DNA of 64,000 bases from contig NZ_JACIBK010000003.1 of NCBI RefSeq assembly GCF_014195325.1, forward strand, positions 1 through 64,000, read 5' to 3'. Each line of letters begins with the position of its first letter. Positions within the stretch are counted from its first letter, which is position 1. The stretch comes from Rhizobium sp. BK650. GTDB taxonomy: Bacteria > Pseudomonadota > Alphaproteobacteria > Rhizobiales > Rhizobiaceae. Of the stretch, positions 41,905-50,222 are shown one piece after another. Below the pieces are notes generated by a model, which saw nothing but the letters and a program-made list of their open reading frames with translations, was not told where the DNA came from and searched no databases. Both the position numbers and the translations under genes were made by a program.

Positions 41905-43131
41905 TCAATGTCCCGTCAGCACCAGCGTCTGCACCGGCAGGAACAGCGCCTGCATGCGCAGGATCATCGCGTGCACCAGGCCGACCGTGTCGATGACATG
42001 CAGGCCGATCGATTTGAAGGTGCCGATATTGGGGTCGGCGAGTGCATCGTGGTTGCTGGTATAGGCATTGGCGATGCAGCTGCCGCCGGGGGGCACGTCG
42101 TCCAGGCCGCCGGGGAAGAGGGGTTGCAGGAAGACGGTCAACGTACCCGGTTTTGCCAGTTGCGTGATATCGACGAGCTGGTCGGTCGGGCGCAGCTGGC
42201 CGGCGGCGATCACGTCCTGAACTTCGGTGACGACGAGCGGAATGATGGCGAAGGGTTTGCCGACGCAGGTGGCTTCGGCCACCATGCCCGGTCTCATGAC
42301 CTGCGCCTCGATCTGGCCGAAGCCGGCGACCAGCGTGCCGCGGCCGGCCTCGCTCGGCACCAGGATGCCGGCCGGGCGCAGCATGGAGTTCAGCACGTCA
42401 CCCCGACGCAGCGTGAACTGCTGGACGGTGCCGGAGATACCGGCTCTGACGACGGTCTTGTCCAGTTCCACCTGGGCCTGCGCGAGCGCTGCCTCCGCGC
42501 TTGCCTTCTGTGCCGGCAGGAGCACGCTGAGCTTGGTCTGCAAAGTCTCCTTGCTGGCATAGGCGGCGCTGACCATGCCGCGCTGGCTTTCGACCGTATT
42601 GGTGAGCCGGTCCACTTCGCGGCGGGCGACGGCATCGTTCTTCAGGAGCTGGGTCTTCATCTGCAGTTCGTCGATCGAAACCTGTAGGGCGCCTTCGGCC
42701 TGCCGGATCAGGCCATCGGCGCTGGCAAGCTCGCTTTCGGCCACCTTGGTCTGTGCCTCGACCTCGGCGATCTGCTTGCGCGCCACGTCGAGGGCGGCCT
42801 TCTGGGCGGAATCGTCGAGCCGGAAGAGCGGCGCCCCGGCCTCGACCTTCTGGTTGACGCCGACGAAGACCTCATCGACGCGGCCGATGCTCTCGGGGAG
42901 GATGGTGACGGTGCGGAAGACGGCAGTGACGCTCGATGTCGAGGGGTGGAAATAGAAGATCATGGTGATCAGCGAGATGGTCAGGATCAGGCAGGCCGAG
43001 ATGCCCCAGCGCAACTCGTACCACACGCTGTAGAGCGTGATCTCGCGGCCGATGCGCTTTCCCTGCCCATAGCGGCGGAAGAGATAATCGGGGAAAATGG
43101 TCAGCATCGAGCAGAGCATCAATTCCAGCAT
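41905..43131 (-). CDS. HlyD/EmrA-type membrane fusion protein (YibH/YiaV-like)
   Basis: 408 residues. One TM helix near residues 44-62 (ISACLILTISLITMIFYF), lipoyl-like halves (ESIGRVDEVFVGVNQKVEAGAPLFRLDD and VVRAGISGTVQQFTLRRGDVL) around a coiled-coil hairpin, and a beta-barrel domain. It starts 2 bp after the stop of the DUF3302 gene, the same pairing as E. coli yiaW-yiaV. No ABC or MFS partner is adjacent. The substrate is unknown. Confidence 0.85.
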   Translation of the reverse strand: MLELMLCSMLTIFPDYLFRRYGQGKRIGREITLYSVWYELRWGISACLILTISLITMIFYFHPSTSSVTAVFRTVTILPESIGRVDEVFVGVNQKVEAGAPLFRLDDSAQKAALDVARKQIAEVEAQTKVAESELASADGLIRQAEGALQVSIDELQMKTQLLKNDAVARREVDRLTNTVESQRGMVSAAYASKETLQTKLSVLLPAQKASAEAALAQAQVELDKTVVRAGISGTVQQFTLRRGDVLNSMLRPAGILVPSEAGRGTLVAGFGQIEAQVMRPGMVAEATCVGKPFAIIPLVVTEVQDVIAAGQLRPTDQLVDITQLAKPGTLTVFLQPLFPGGLDDVPPGGSCIANAYTSNHDALADPNIGTFKSIGLHVIDTVGLVHAMILRMQALFLPVQTLVLTGH

Positions 43132-43133
43132 GG

Positions 43134-43838
43134 TCAGATACCTTTTTCCTGGGCGCTGGCTTTAACGACCGGCTGGACGAGCTGCGGCTGAGGCGACGGG
43201 GCAGGCGCGATCGGTGCGCCGGAGACTGGGGCGCCGGATACGGGGGCGCCGGATACGGGGGCGCCGGTCGACCCGTGATTGGCCTCATGACGCGGGGCGG
43301 CTGCAGCCGAAGGCTCCTCAACGGGGAGCGCTTCGGCCGGAGGGACGGGAGTTCCCTGAGCGATGCCGGCCTCGGGACTGCGGCTCGCGAGCCTCGCAAT
43401 GGACCGTGCGATGGAATATAGCGGCGTCGAAAAATCGGGAATACGGACCATTGCCAGCAGCAGGCCGATAATCCAGTAGATATGATTGTGCGTGAAGAGG
43501 GAGATCAGCGCCAACACCGCGACGATCTCCAGCTGCACCTTGTTTGCCCGGTGCGCGATGCGTTCAGGAACGGCATGGAGCTGGAAGTAGAAATTGCCGA
43601 TCGCGAGGATCATCAACAGCATCAGCACGATGACGGTGACGAAGAGATAGTCGGTTTGCCCGGGCGCGGTGATGAAGACGGGCACATGATCGGTAAGGGC
43701 GGCGTGATAGGGCTGCGCTGCCGTTCCAGTATCCGCAGCCGCTGCGGTTTGAGCGCTCAGAATCGCCATCGTGGCGGCCGTACCGATACCGGTCCCGTGG
43801 CGGTTGTGGTGCCTTTCAGTCTTGTCTCGATGCCCCAT
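43134..43838 (-). CDS. DUF3302 (YiaW-like) inner-membrane protein with C-terminal repeat tail
   Basis: 234 residues from the ATG at 43838 (GAGGGG upstream). The core TDYLFVTVIVLMLLMILAIGNFYFQLHAVPERIAHRANKVQLEIVAVLALISLFTHNHIYWIIGLLLAMVR has two TM helices and matches DUF3302. The C-terminal 80 residues are Pro/Ala-rich and contain SGAPVSGAPVSGAPI repeats encoded by a 15-bp tandem repeat. Ordinary DUF3302 proteins are about 110 residues, so the tail is an addition. It partners the HlyD protein. Confidence 0.8.
   Translation of the reverse strand: MGHRDKTERHHNRHGTGIGTAATMAILSAQTAAAADTGTAAQPYHAALTDHVPVFITAPGQTDYLFVTVIVLMLLMILAIGNFYFQLHAVPERIAHRANKVQLEIVAVLALISLFTHNHIYWIIGLLLAMVRIPDFSTPLYSIARSIARLASRSPEAGIAQGTPVPPAEALPVEEPSAAAAPRHEANHGSTGAPVSGAPVSGAPVSGAPIAPAPSPQPQLVQPVVKASAQEKGI
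43216..43275. repeat. 15-bp in-frame tandem repeat
   Basis: Four copies of a 15-bp unit GCGCCGGATACGGGG; units 2 and 3 are identical, unit 1 differs at two or three bases and unit 4 is degenerate. It encodes the SGAPV repeats in the tail of the DUF3302 protein and may vary in copy number without breaking the frame. Confidence 0.85.
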
Positions 43839-44095
43839 GCCAGCATTCCCCTCGAATGGCATTTTAGTGTCGTCGCAAGTTTAGGCTCTTTGTGCACGGC
43901 ATGAAAGTACGTAACAGTAACTAGCTGCCCAAGCGGAGGTCGCGAGAGCAGAAGGCGATTGCGCCGTTGTCAGGGTAGGCAGAGTGGCGCGTTCGGTTGC
44001 CGGCAAGGGCTTTTCTCCCCGCGCGAAGCTGTAAAGCCTGGAGACATACCTGACAGATGTTAGGAGACATGTCTGACGGTCAGTTCCCTGAACCA

Positions 44096-44893
44096 TCATA
44101 GATCGGCATTCTGCAATCGATGGCGCATCCAGATATTCGGCTCCTCGTAGAGCCCGATACCGTTCTCGCAATCGGCGATCAGCGGCGCCAAACCGCCTTC
44201 CACATGATACGGCCCGGAGACTGGAAAACGCAGGCCAGTCCATTCCGTCCATTGCGATAGCGGCGCAGAAACTCGCATCGAACGCGGTGCGATTTTCACA
44301 AGGCGGGCGCCGAGCTGCCAATGCTTGCGCACCCAGGGGTCGAAAGGGGCGCCGTCAGCCGTCGTCCAGGCCATGTAGTCTGCGAAAGGTATCAGGGGAT
44401 AGGCCTGTTTCCTCGTGGGGCGCACGGGTGCGACGAGAGCCTGAAAGCCGTGATGTCCGGCGTCGGCCTTCATGTTCGCGATCAGGCGTTCGGCGAGATG
44501 CGAGCCGCGCATGGCCGGCGACACGACGATAGCAAGCGCGGAGAGTGCATTGGGTTTCCGGCCTTGTGTGAGGATGTGCACTCCGTCGGCGAGAACGGCA
44601 TCCCATCCGGCATCGGGCAGGGAGGCATCGTCGTCGGGGGTGCCCCAGACGAAAGGAATACTGTTCGACGTCGCCAGAACCTGTTCGTTTCCGTGGCGGT
44701 CGATGCCGAGGGCAAGAAACTGATGGCGGCGCAGATTTTCCGAGAACAGGCTATTCCAATATTTGACGACGATCTCATCGCCGCCGATGAATTTTGGCCA
44801 GACGGCCGCGCCGAGTTCATCAAAGGCGGGAATGAGGTCGGGTCGCTCCTCGGCGGAAACAAGGGTGATCTCGTTGCAGGTCTCTTCCGTCAT
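44096..44893 (-). CDS. GNAT-like acetyltransferase, putative
   Basis: 265 residues. ALAIVVSPAMRGSHLAERLIANMKADAGHHGFQALVAPVRPTRKQAYPLIPFADY contains a GNAT-like acetyl-CoA loop (R-x-x-x-L-A-E-R-L) and the following helix. The N-terminus, LIPAFDELGAAVWPKFIGGD, is also seen in rhizobial proteins annotated as N-acetyltransferase-like. Substrate unknown. The canonical Q/RxxGxG/A motif is altered to RGSHLA. Confidence 0.65.
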   Translation of the reverse strand: MTEETCNEITLVSAEERPDLIPAFDELGAAVWPKFIGGDEIVVKYWNSLFSENLRRHQFLALGIDRHGNEQVLATSNSIPFVWGTPDDDASLPDAGWDAVLADGVHILTQGRKPNALSALAIVVSPAMRGSHLAERLIANMKADAGHHGFQALVAPVRPTRKQAYPLIPFADYMAWTTADGAPFDPWVRKHWQLGARLVKIAPRSMRVSAPLSQWTEWTGLRFPVSGPYHVEGGLAPLIADCENGIGLYEEPNIWMRHRLQNADL

Positions 44894-45027
44894 GCCTGAC
44901 TTTTCCCGAATCTATCTCCGCGATCGAGAGCGTAGTCGGCCGCAACGGGCCGTCACATGCAACCTTTTGTTTATGTGCCGAACGTAAGGTCACCCAGGAT
45001 GTGCGATTCCTGCGGAGGGCGAGGCAA

Positions 45028-45468
45028 ATGGGATATGATCTTCATATCACTCGCAAAGAGAATTGGTTTGACGCGACCCCGGGCTTTTCGCTCGAGGACT
45101 GGTTTGGCTATGTGGAGAGCGATCCTGAACTGAGGCATGATGGTTTTGCCGAAGCTGCCTTGAATGGACGCGACGTTCTGCGCGTCGAACGGAAGGGCCT
45201 GTGTGTCTGGACGGCTTATTCCGGTGGAGAGCGGGGAAATGACGTCTGCTGGCTCGCCTGGAGCGAGAGCGATAATATCGACGTGAAGAATCCTGATCCC
45301 GAAATTCGCCGCAAGATGTGGTCGATCGCTGAACGCCTTGGCGCCAAAGTTCAGGGTGATGACGGGGAGTTCTATGGCCCCGATGGGGAACCCATAGCGG
45401 ATGTCACATCGACGCCTGGATCAGAATCACCGGCCGTGAAGCGTCCATGGTGGCGTTTCTGGCAGTAA
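45028..45468 (+). CDS. Conserved hypothetical protein, MGYDLHITR family
   Basis: 146 residues from the ATG at 45028 (GGAGGGCGAGG upstream). MGYDLHITRKENWFD is a recurrent start of uncharacterised bacterial proteins. The rest is acidic; LCVWTAYSGGERGNDVCWLAW and DVKNPDPEIRRKMWSIAERLGAKVQGDDGE form an alpha/beta unit. The tail ends in VKRPWWRFWQ, aromatic and basic. Function unknown, possibly immunity- or stress-type, which is only a guess. Confidence 0.7.
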   Translation: MGYDLHITRKENWFDATPGFSLEDWFGYVESDPELRHDGFAEAALNGRDVLRVERKGLCVWTAYSGGERGNDVCWLAWSESDNIDVKNPDPEIRRKMWSIAERLGAKVQGDDGEFYGPDGEPIADVTSTPGSESPAVKRPWWRFWQ

Positions 45469-45610
45469 AGATCACCGGGAAATTGGCATCAAGAGAGCGC
45501 CTGGCTCCGGCCGAAGGCGTTTCGCAAGGTCACCGGAGGAATTCGGCCCCCAACCCAGCGCTCCCTTGATGACGTGATGATCGCAGCAGATGGTTGAGGG
45601 CGCGCCCTGA

Positions 45611-46006
45611 CTATCTCTTAAGCTGCCGTGCGAGGAGCGCGCCGGCATCACCGATGACGATTGCCGGGATCAGCACCAGCGCCATGTCATGGATACGGGG
45701 CGGCACGTCGATGACGACGAGAGAAAGGCCGAACCAGGGATTGAGGATCTGCACCAGATAGATCGCCGCCCACCAGAAGCCGAACGGCACGACGATGAGA
45801 AGACGGCCGAGGCGGGTGGCGCTCCAGCGGTCGGCGGCCTCGGCAACGGCGATGTCGCGGGCGGTCTCGATGCCTTTGATCACTTCCGCGGCGGCAAGCT
45901 TCTGCTGATCGGTCTCAGCCTCCAGTCTCGCCTGGTAGGCGGCAAGCAACGGGCCGGTGAATTTCTCGATGATGCCGCCGAGCAGCAGGTCGCTCAGCCA
46001 CTTCAT
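45611..46006 (-). CDS. Holin-like phage membrane protein
   Basis: 131 residues from the ATG at 46006, which overlaps the upstream stop (ATGA). It has an amphipathic helix (EAETDQQKLAAAEVIKGIETARDIAVAEAADRW) and two TM segments (LLIVVPFGFWWAAIYLVQIL; DMALVLIPAIVIGDAGALLA). This matches the 3TM_holin-type proteins of podovirus-like prophages in rhizobia. It may help endolysin cross the membrane, but the endolysin gene is 21 kb away. Confidence 0.65.
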   Translation of the reverse strand: MKWLSDLLLGGIIEKFTGPLLAAYQARLEAETDQQKLAAAEVIKGIETARDIAVAEAADRWSATRLGRLLIVVPFGFWWAAIYLVQILNPWFGLSLVVIDVPPRIHDMALVLIPAIVIGDAGALLARQLKR

Positions 46007-46206
46007 TTCGCCCACCCGCAGCGATGCGCCAGATAATACCAGCCTTCGGCAATGGCGGCGATGAGCGCGCCGAAGGCGACCTGGAAGGCCACGGCGACAT
46101 CGGGATCGCGCGAGATCATCTCACCGAGATCGGGCGCGATCAGTCCTCTGGTGACGAGGACGGCCGCGAGGTAACGCAGGAGAATGCGGATGAGGACGAG
46201 GGTCAT
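46003..46206 (-). CDS. Small phage-type membrane protein (putative holin/antiholin partner)
   Basis: 67 residues (MTLVLIRILLRYLAAVLVTRG... to ...AHRCGWAK). Two TM stretches around 3-20 and 41-58. It overlaps the holin-like gene by 4 bp (ATGA), a typical lysis cassette arrangement. No firm family assignment. Confidence 0.6.
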   Translation of the reverse strand: MTLVLIRILLRYLAAVLVTRGLIAPDLGEMISRDPDVAVAFQVAFGALIAAIAEGWYYLAHRCGWAK

Positions 46207-46590
46207 GTCTGCTGCCCGTGATGATGATGATGGATGGCCGCAGGATCGCTCGAGAAAGGTTGTCAGGCTGAACTCGCGGTGATTGCAGTTTTTCTTGGAG
46301 CACGGGAGAGTGTTTATTTTCAATAGGTTGTTAGCTGTGTATTTGCTGCATTGCTCTCGACACTCTTGTCTTCGGCCTCGCGCCTAATCTTTTCCCCATG
46401 GCAGATCCTCGGGACAAGCCCGAGCATGACGCCGGGTGAGTGGCATGGCTCACAAAGAACCTCAGATCGCCGGCCTCTCATCCGTCATCTTTGGGCTTGT
46501 CCCTGATCTCTGCCGACGAGTTTGTGCCTTATTGATGAAGTAGTGGCACTATATTATATGTATTATAAATACAATATTAGGGGTCACACG
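46207..46590. repeat. Gap with RIME-like palindrome and 16-bp direct repeat
   Basis: 46400-46431 (GGCAGATCCTCGGGACAAGC and on) and 46483-46514 are imperfect inverted repeats about 32 bp long, resembling rhizobial RIME elements. CGGCCTCTCATCCGTC at 46471-46486 recurs exactly at 49725-49740, on the other side of the MarR-SET island. No gene in the gap; the right end holds the MarR promoter. Confidence 0.65.
46550..46576. promoter_or_regulatory. Candidate MarR operator
   Basis: GTATT-ATA-AATAC (46560-46572) is a perfect palindrome inside a longer AT-only symmetry (ATATT ... AATAT, 46550-46576), ending 14 bp before the MarR start. It probably overlaps the promoter and mediates autorepression. 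Confidence 0.55.
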
Positions 46591-47100
46591 ATGTGCCAAG
46601 GGGAAATGCGGCTTCCAAATCTAATTGGAGCACTGTCGGTTGCAGTCGATGATCGGGTAAACAAAGCCTTTGCAGGTGTAACTGCGCTTGGCGGTGAAGC
46701 GCCCGCAGCAATTATACAAATTGGCCAAATGCCGAATTTAACAATCTCGAACCTTAGCCGTATATTGGGTTTGAGCCATTCCGCCACCGTGCGTATTGTA
46801 TCTAAGCTATTGGAAGGCGGCTTGTTGGTGAAAGACCGCCAGGACGGCGATGCGCGGAACATATCACTGAATCTGACCACGAAGGGCGCCGCGCTCATGA
46901 GTTCTCTGCTGAGCACTCGACTAAACATCATCGCCAGTATCGCGGATACCTTGCCGGCTTCAAAAAAGGCCGAGCTAGAAGACCTGCTGGCGATGCTACT
47001 CGGTGGGTTTGCAAAAACCCACGATGACGCCGTTCGCATTTGCCGCCTGTGCGACGAGCAGGCATGCCCGCAGGATGCCTGCCCAGTTGTTGCAAATTAA
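46591..47100 (+). CDS. MarR family regulator with C-terminal cysteine cluster
   Basis: 169 residues from the ATG at 46591 (AGGGG upstream); a start at 46522 would read through the operator. The winged helix is LTISNLSRILGLSHSATVRIVSKLLEGGLLVKDRQDGDARNISLNLTTKGAALM. The tail carries Cys151, Cys154, Cys159 and Cys164 (C-x2-C-x4-C-x4-C), absent from ordinary MarR proteins and possibly a metal or redox site. It converges with and overlaps the MFS gene by 4 bp. AT-richer than its surroundings. Confidence 0.85.
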   Translation: MCQGEMRLPNLIGALSVAVDDRVNKAFAGVTALGGEAPAAIIQIGQMPNLTISNLSRILGLSHSATVRIVSKLLEGGLLVKDRQDGDARNISLNLTTKGAALMSSLLSTRLNIIASIADTLPASKKAELEDLLAMLLGGFAKTHDDAVRICRLCDEQACPQDACPVVAN

Positions 47101-48281
47101 AGCGTCTCAGCAATGGCTTTGGTGGGCGCCGCCTGTCGGCCAAGTCCACTAAGGCCGAAATATGCTCCGATACAGAACACTATCAGAATGAGCCCAATGC
47201 TTACGATGAGGCCCTGTGGGCCGAACAGATCCATTGCGGCGCCTCCAACAGCGGCGCCGGCTGCGCAGCCCAAAGAATACGCCATTGAAAAGGCCGTGCT
47301 GACGAGAGGCAAATTCTTGCCCTTATATGTTTCGCCTACAACGACCAAAGCGAGATTATAGAGGCCAACTACAGTTCCACCAGCTATGAATGCACCTGTC
47401 CAGCCAGCGACTGGAATTGGATTGACGGCGGAAACTGCAAATACGGAGACTGAAGCGACCAGGGCGCAACCTGCAAGGAGCTTGCGTCTGTCAAGGCGAT
47501 CGGCCAGCCAGCCTAGCGGCATTGTCAGTATCACTTCGCCGAATGTGTAAGTCACCAGAATGGCAACAGCTACTTGATGAGTGAGTCCGATGCCGATGCC
47601 GAAGACCGGCAACAGCGTGTAAAGAGCGGTTTCGGCTATACCGACCAATGCCGCGATAAGCAGCAAGCCACGAGCCTGCCATGCGACCTGCCAATTTACG
47701 CTGTCCTCTTCCTCAAAATCTGAGCTGCCCTTGTCTCTGAATGCTGACAATGCGGCCATCGTCACCAGGGCGATACTCGCCGCGGCAGCCGGCCCCCAAA
47801 GCGTTGAAATGTCCGTCACATATATCAGACATGGGCCAAGGAAAAAGCCGAAGGAATAGCCCATCTGAAAGATGCCATTCATAAGGCCACGGTAGCGGTT
47901 ATCGACGACATGATTCAGCCATGCTTCCGTTGAAATCCATAGGCCCGCCAGAGCGGTACCGAGCACGGTTCTATAGACGAAAAGTGCCCAGGTGTCGTTT
48001 ACAACCGCAATGGCGGCAAAACTCACGCCTGCCGTTAGCATCGCTACGATTGAGAATTTCGCATAGCCAAGGCGCACAATCAGTCCAGGCACTAAGGGAC
48101 CGACAGCGAGAACCCCCAATGACCCTAGCATGGCGTTCATGCCAATGAGTGTGCTGCTTAGGCCCCTTTGCTCAAGCAAAAGGGAGTAATAGGGGAACGA
48201 GAAGCCATAAATGATCGCTTCGGTAAATCCGACGAAGCAAACCAGATAGGTGACGAGGGAGCGGGATGAATTTGCTTGCAT
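47097..48281 (-). CDS. MFS transporter of the MarR-SET island
   Basis: 394 residues, about 12 TM helices. VCFVGFTEAIIYGFSFPYYSLLLEQRGLSSTLIGMNAMLG is TM1-2; YRTVLGTALAGLWISTEAWLNHVVDNRYRGLMNGIFQMGYSFGFFLGP is the 4/5 region and GWLADRLDRRKLLAGC the central loop. The YcaD-like subgroup (W-x-E-A-W-L/I-N) fits. The start at 48281 has GAAGG upstream and lies 10 bp after the SET gene, so the two form one unit. Export of a small molecule is likely. Confidence 0.88.
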   Translation of the reverse strand: MQANSSRSLVTYLVCFVGFTEAIIYGFSFPYYSLLLEQRGLSSTLIGMNAMLGSLGVLAVGPLVPGLIVRLGYAKFSIVAMLTAGVSFAAIAVVNDTWALFVYRTVLGTALAGLWISTEAWLNHVVDNRYRGLMNGIFQMGYSFGFFLGPCLIYVTDISTLWGPAAAASIALVTMAALSAFRDKGSSDFEEEDSVNWQVAWQARGLLLIAALVGIAETALYTLLPVFGIGIGLTHQVAVAILVTYTFGEVILTMPLGWLADRLDRRKLLAGCALVASVSVFAVSAVNPIPVAGWTGAFIAGGTVVGLYNLALVVVGETYKGKNLPLVSTAFSMAYSLGCAAGAAVGGAAMDLFGPQGLIVSIGLILIVFCIGAYFGLSGLGRQAAPTKAIAETL

Positions 48282-48291
48282 GGCATCGCCT

Positions 48292-48702
48292 TCACAGCAC
48301 GCATTTGGCATCAGCGCACCAACATCGTATTCCTTCAGGAATAAAATCCCATTTCGTGTAATCCATGGTCAGCGTTTCCCCTTTTTCGATCCTTCGGGCG
48401 GCCTTCAAAACTATGCGATCAACGGGGACTACGTTAGGCGTGCAGCTATGAATTATGTAGTCAACGCCCGATCTAGTTTCAGTGACGAGCCCGAGTAATT
48501 TGCTTTCGATCAATGCCACTTGTACAATATATTTATGCTCCCTGTTGTTGATGAGTTGATTGTTTTCAACGTCAAATACTTGTATTTCGCCGTCATAAAC
48601 TCCGAGCAGCGTCCCTTCGGCAATAATGCTCTTGGCAACTATTCCCTTCTCTCCAGCACTAAGGTCAATTTCCTCGACTAAATTCCAATTCGTATAGGTC
48701 AT
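48292..48702 (-). CDS. SET domain protein (putative protein-lysine methyltransferase)
   Basis: 136 residues from the ATG at 48702 (AAGGAG 8 bases upstream). KGIVAKSIIAEGTLLGVYDGEI is the SET-N strand pair, HSCTPN (85-90) the AdoMet/substrate knot motif N/HSCxPN, and GETLTMDYT (108-116) the catalytic Tyr segment. RCWCADAKC (C127, C129, C134) resembles a post-SET zinc cysteine cluster. Small stand-alone SET proteins are uncommon in bacteria. The substrate is unknown; it is co-transcribed with the MFS gene. Confidence 0.82.
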   Translation of the reverse strand: MTYTNWNLVEEIDLSAGEKGIVAKSIIAEGTLLGVYDGEIQVFDVENNQLINNREHKYIVQVALIESKLLGLVTETRSGVDYIIHSCTPNVVPVDRIVLKAARRIEKGETLTMDYTKWDFIPEGIRCWCADAKCVL

Positions 48703-48788
48703 GCTTTTCTCCTTGTTGACAATGTATGCGGCATGCATATGTTTTGGCAGTCCCTTTGGACGCTGTCAAGGTTGGGGGTTAAAGCACT

Positions 48789-49691
48789 ATGACGCAGTTG
48801 TACGGTGTAAAAACGGAAGAAGACCGCGCGCTTGTGGAGCTTGTAGACGGTTGGATGAGGAAGCAGGTGGGATGCCTTTTCGGCCGGCGCGAATACGCTA
48901 AAGGCCGTTATCTGCTCGCCGTTGTAGAAACGAAGTCAGACTTTGAAGAGGCCAACCGCCTATATTTGGAAGACATAGCCGTCGGCACAGTATCTTCTTG
49001 TCTCTACATTTACAGAAATCACGGGGCTGCCACGAAACTGAAAACGGTAGGTGATGCAGTTGATGTTCTAAAGAACGAGATTATCTCCAATACCGTTACT
49101 TCTAAAAATAAACTAGGTCACCTGTCTCAGAGCATTTCGGCCCGCTGCCCCATTAGCGAGCGCAAGATTGAGTATTATGATTTTGATTTGGTGGCTTTCT
49201 ACCCGCAAGCTCTGATTGAGGACGACCCACTGTACGATCCTTCCAATTTCGCCCCAGTCCTGTGCATCAACCAAACCTCCGATCTCTACGGCTTTTCTCT
49301 CTTGGTGGAGGAATTGATTGAGAGTAAACGCGAAACGCCGGGCGAAAATTCTGACGCATCTAAAGAACAGATGCTCCGTAAGGCGCAACGGATTTGGCAT
49401 GACCTCGCTAAGCGTACCATTAATAACTATGGGAAGTTGACGAATCCGCGCCGGCTCTGCCCCGCACACGTTTCAGTGGATGAGAATTACTACATCACTC
49501 AACACGACGAGGCCGCATTTGGGGAAACTGAAAAGCTGGAGCACATCAGCGAAATGCCAGCTATCTATTTGGAGCGGGTAATAGACGAGTGGCTATCATT
49601 TTTTGGCACCGGCAGGGAAGTCTCTCTCAAGCATGTTGTTAGGCCCGCGCTCTGTCCTGTCCGAGTTCGCAATACCGCTGTGCCAGCCTGA
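48789..49691 (+). CDS. Unrecognised 300-residue protein divergent from the SET gene
   Basis: I do not recognise this protein. It is soluble and mixed alpha/beta, with no signal peptide or TM segment. Conserved-looking parts are LFGRREYAKGRYLLAVVETKSDFEEANRLYLEDI, ISARCPISERKIEYYDFDLVAFYPQALIEDDPLYDP, AKRTINNYGKLTNPRRLCPAHVSVDENYYITQHDE and IYLERVIDEWLSFF. The last 20 residues become Arg/Pro/Val-rich and may be a shifted or fused end where flanking repeat DNA begins. The gene shares an 86-bp promoter gap with the SET-MFS unit and lower GC, so it belongs to the same island. Confidence 0.65.
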   Translation: MTQLYGVKTEEDRALVELVDGWMRKQVGCLFGRREYAKGRYLLAVVETKSDFEEANRLYLEDIAVGTVSSCLYIYRNHGAATKLKTVGDAVDVLKNEIISNTVTSKNKLGHLSQSISARCPISERKIEYYDFDLVAFYPQALIEDDPLYDPSNFAPVLCINQTSDLYGFSLLVEELIESKRETPGENSDASKEQMLRKAQRIWHDLAKRTINNYGKLTNPRRLCPAHVSVDENYYITQHDEAAFGETEKLEHISEMPAIYLERVIDEWLSFFGTGREVSLKHVVRPALCPVRVRNTAVPA

Positions 49692-49724
49692 AATAACCGA
49701 CCCGTCGCCTCCAGCGTAAATAGT

Positions 49725-49775
49725 CGGCCTCTCATCCGTCGTCCTCGGGTTGTCCTTGATATCTCCCACGGTTGA
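49725..49775. repeat. Right-hand copy of the island-flanking repeat
   Basis: CGGCCTCTCATCCGTC at 49725-49740 is identical to 46471-46486, and the next 30 or so bases match imperfectly with one gap (GTCCTCGGGTTGTCCTTGAT here). It is a RIME-like half element. Confidence 0.6.
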
Positions 49776-49808
49776 TGATGTCTGACACCAATCCAAAGGT
49801 AGCAGATG

Positions 49809-50060
49809 CTAGAGAAAGCGGGCGAGCACGCCTGAGGCAATCGCCTTGATCAGCAGGCCGGCAAGCGGCGTCAGCAGGATGGCGACGACCGCCCAGAGCG
49901 CCTTGCCGATGCGGTTCGCCAGCTTCTCGACGCTGCCTTCGATGCGCAGCAGGGCGGCATTGATATGCGGCTGCTGGGCTTCGAGAGAGACGACACGCTC
50001 CTTCAAATCGCCGATCCTGCTATGGAGCTTTTCAAGTTCGTTGCGGGTTGCCTCATCCAT
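49809..50060 (-). CDS. Small coiled-coil/TM protein, phage lysis type
   Basis: 83 residues. Coiled coil at about 3-50 (NELEKLHSRIGDLKERVVSLEAQQPHINAALLRIEGSVEKL) followed by a TM helix (ALWAVVAILLTPLAGLLIKAIASGV). This is the layout of haemolysin XhlA-like or gp17.5-like phage membrane proteins. It is on the same strand as the other phage-derived genes and lies between the tail fibre and holin-like genes. Confidence 0.55.
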   Translation of the reverse strand: MDEATRNELEKLHSRIGDLKERVVSLEAQQPHINAALLRIEGSVEKLANRIGKALWAVVAILLTPLAGLLIKAIASGVLARFL

Positions 50061-50222
50061 GATGCCATTCCTCTTTTGGCATCATGGATAGAGTGCGAAC
50101 GGTTGAAATCGAAAAGCATGGCCGATCAAGCCGCGCGAGGCCGGCGTCGACCTGATCGCATTGGCCGTTTCTGTCATCACGCCGGGGACACCGATGGGCG
50201 GATTGCCCGGCGGTGGGGCGTT

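Noticed and set aside
46471..49740. att sites of an integrated element
   Set aside because: The 16-bp repeat lies in RIME-like sequence, no integrase or tRNA end is present, so recombination between repeats is more likely than site-specific integration.
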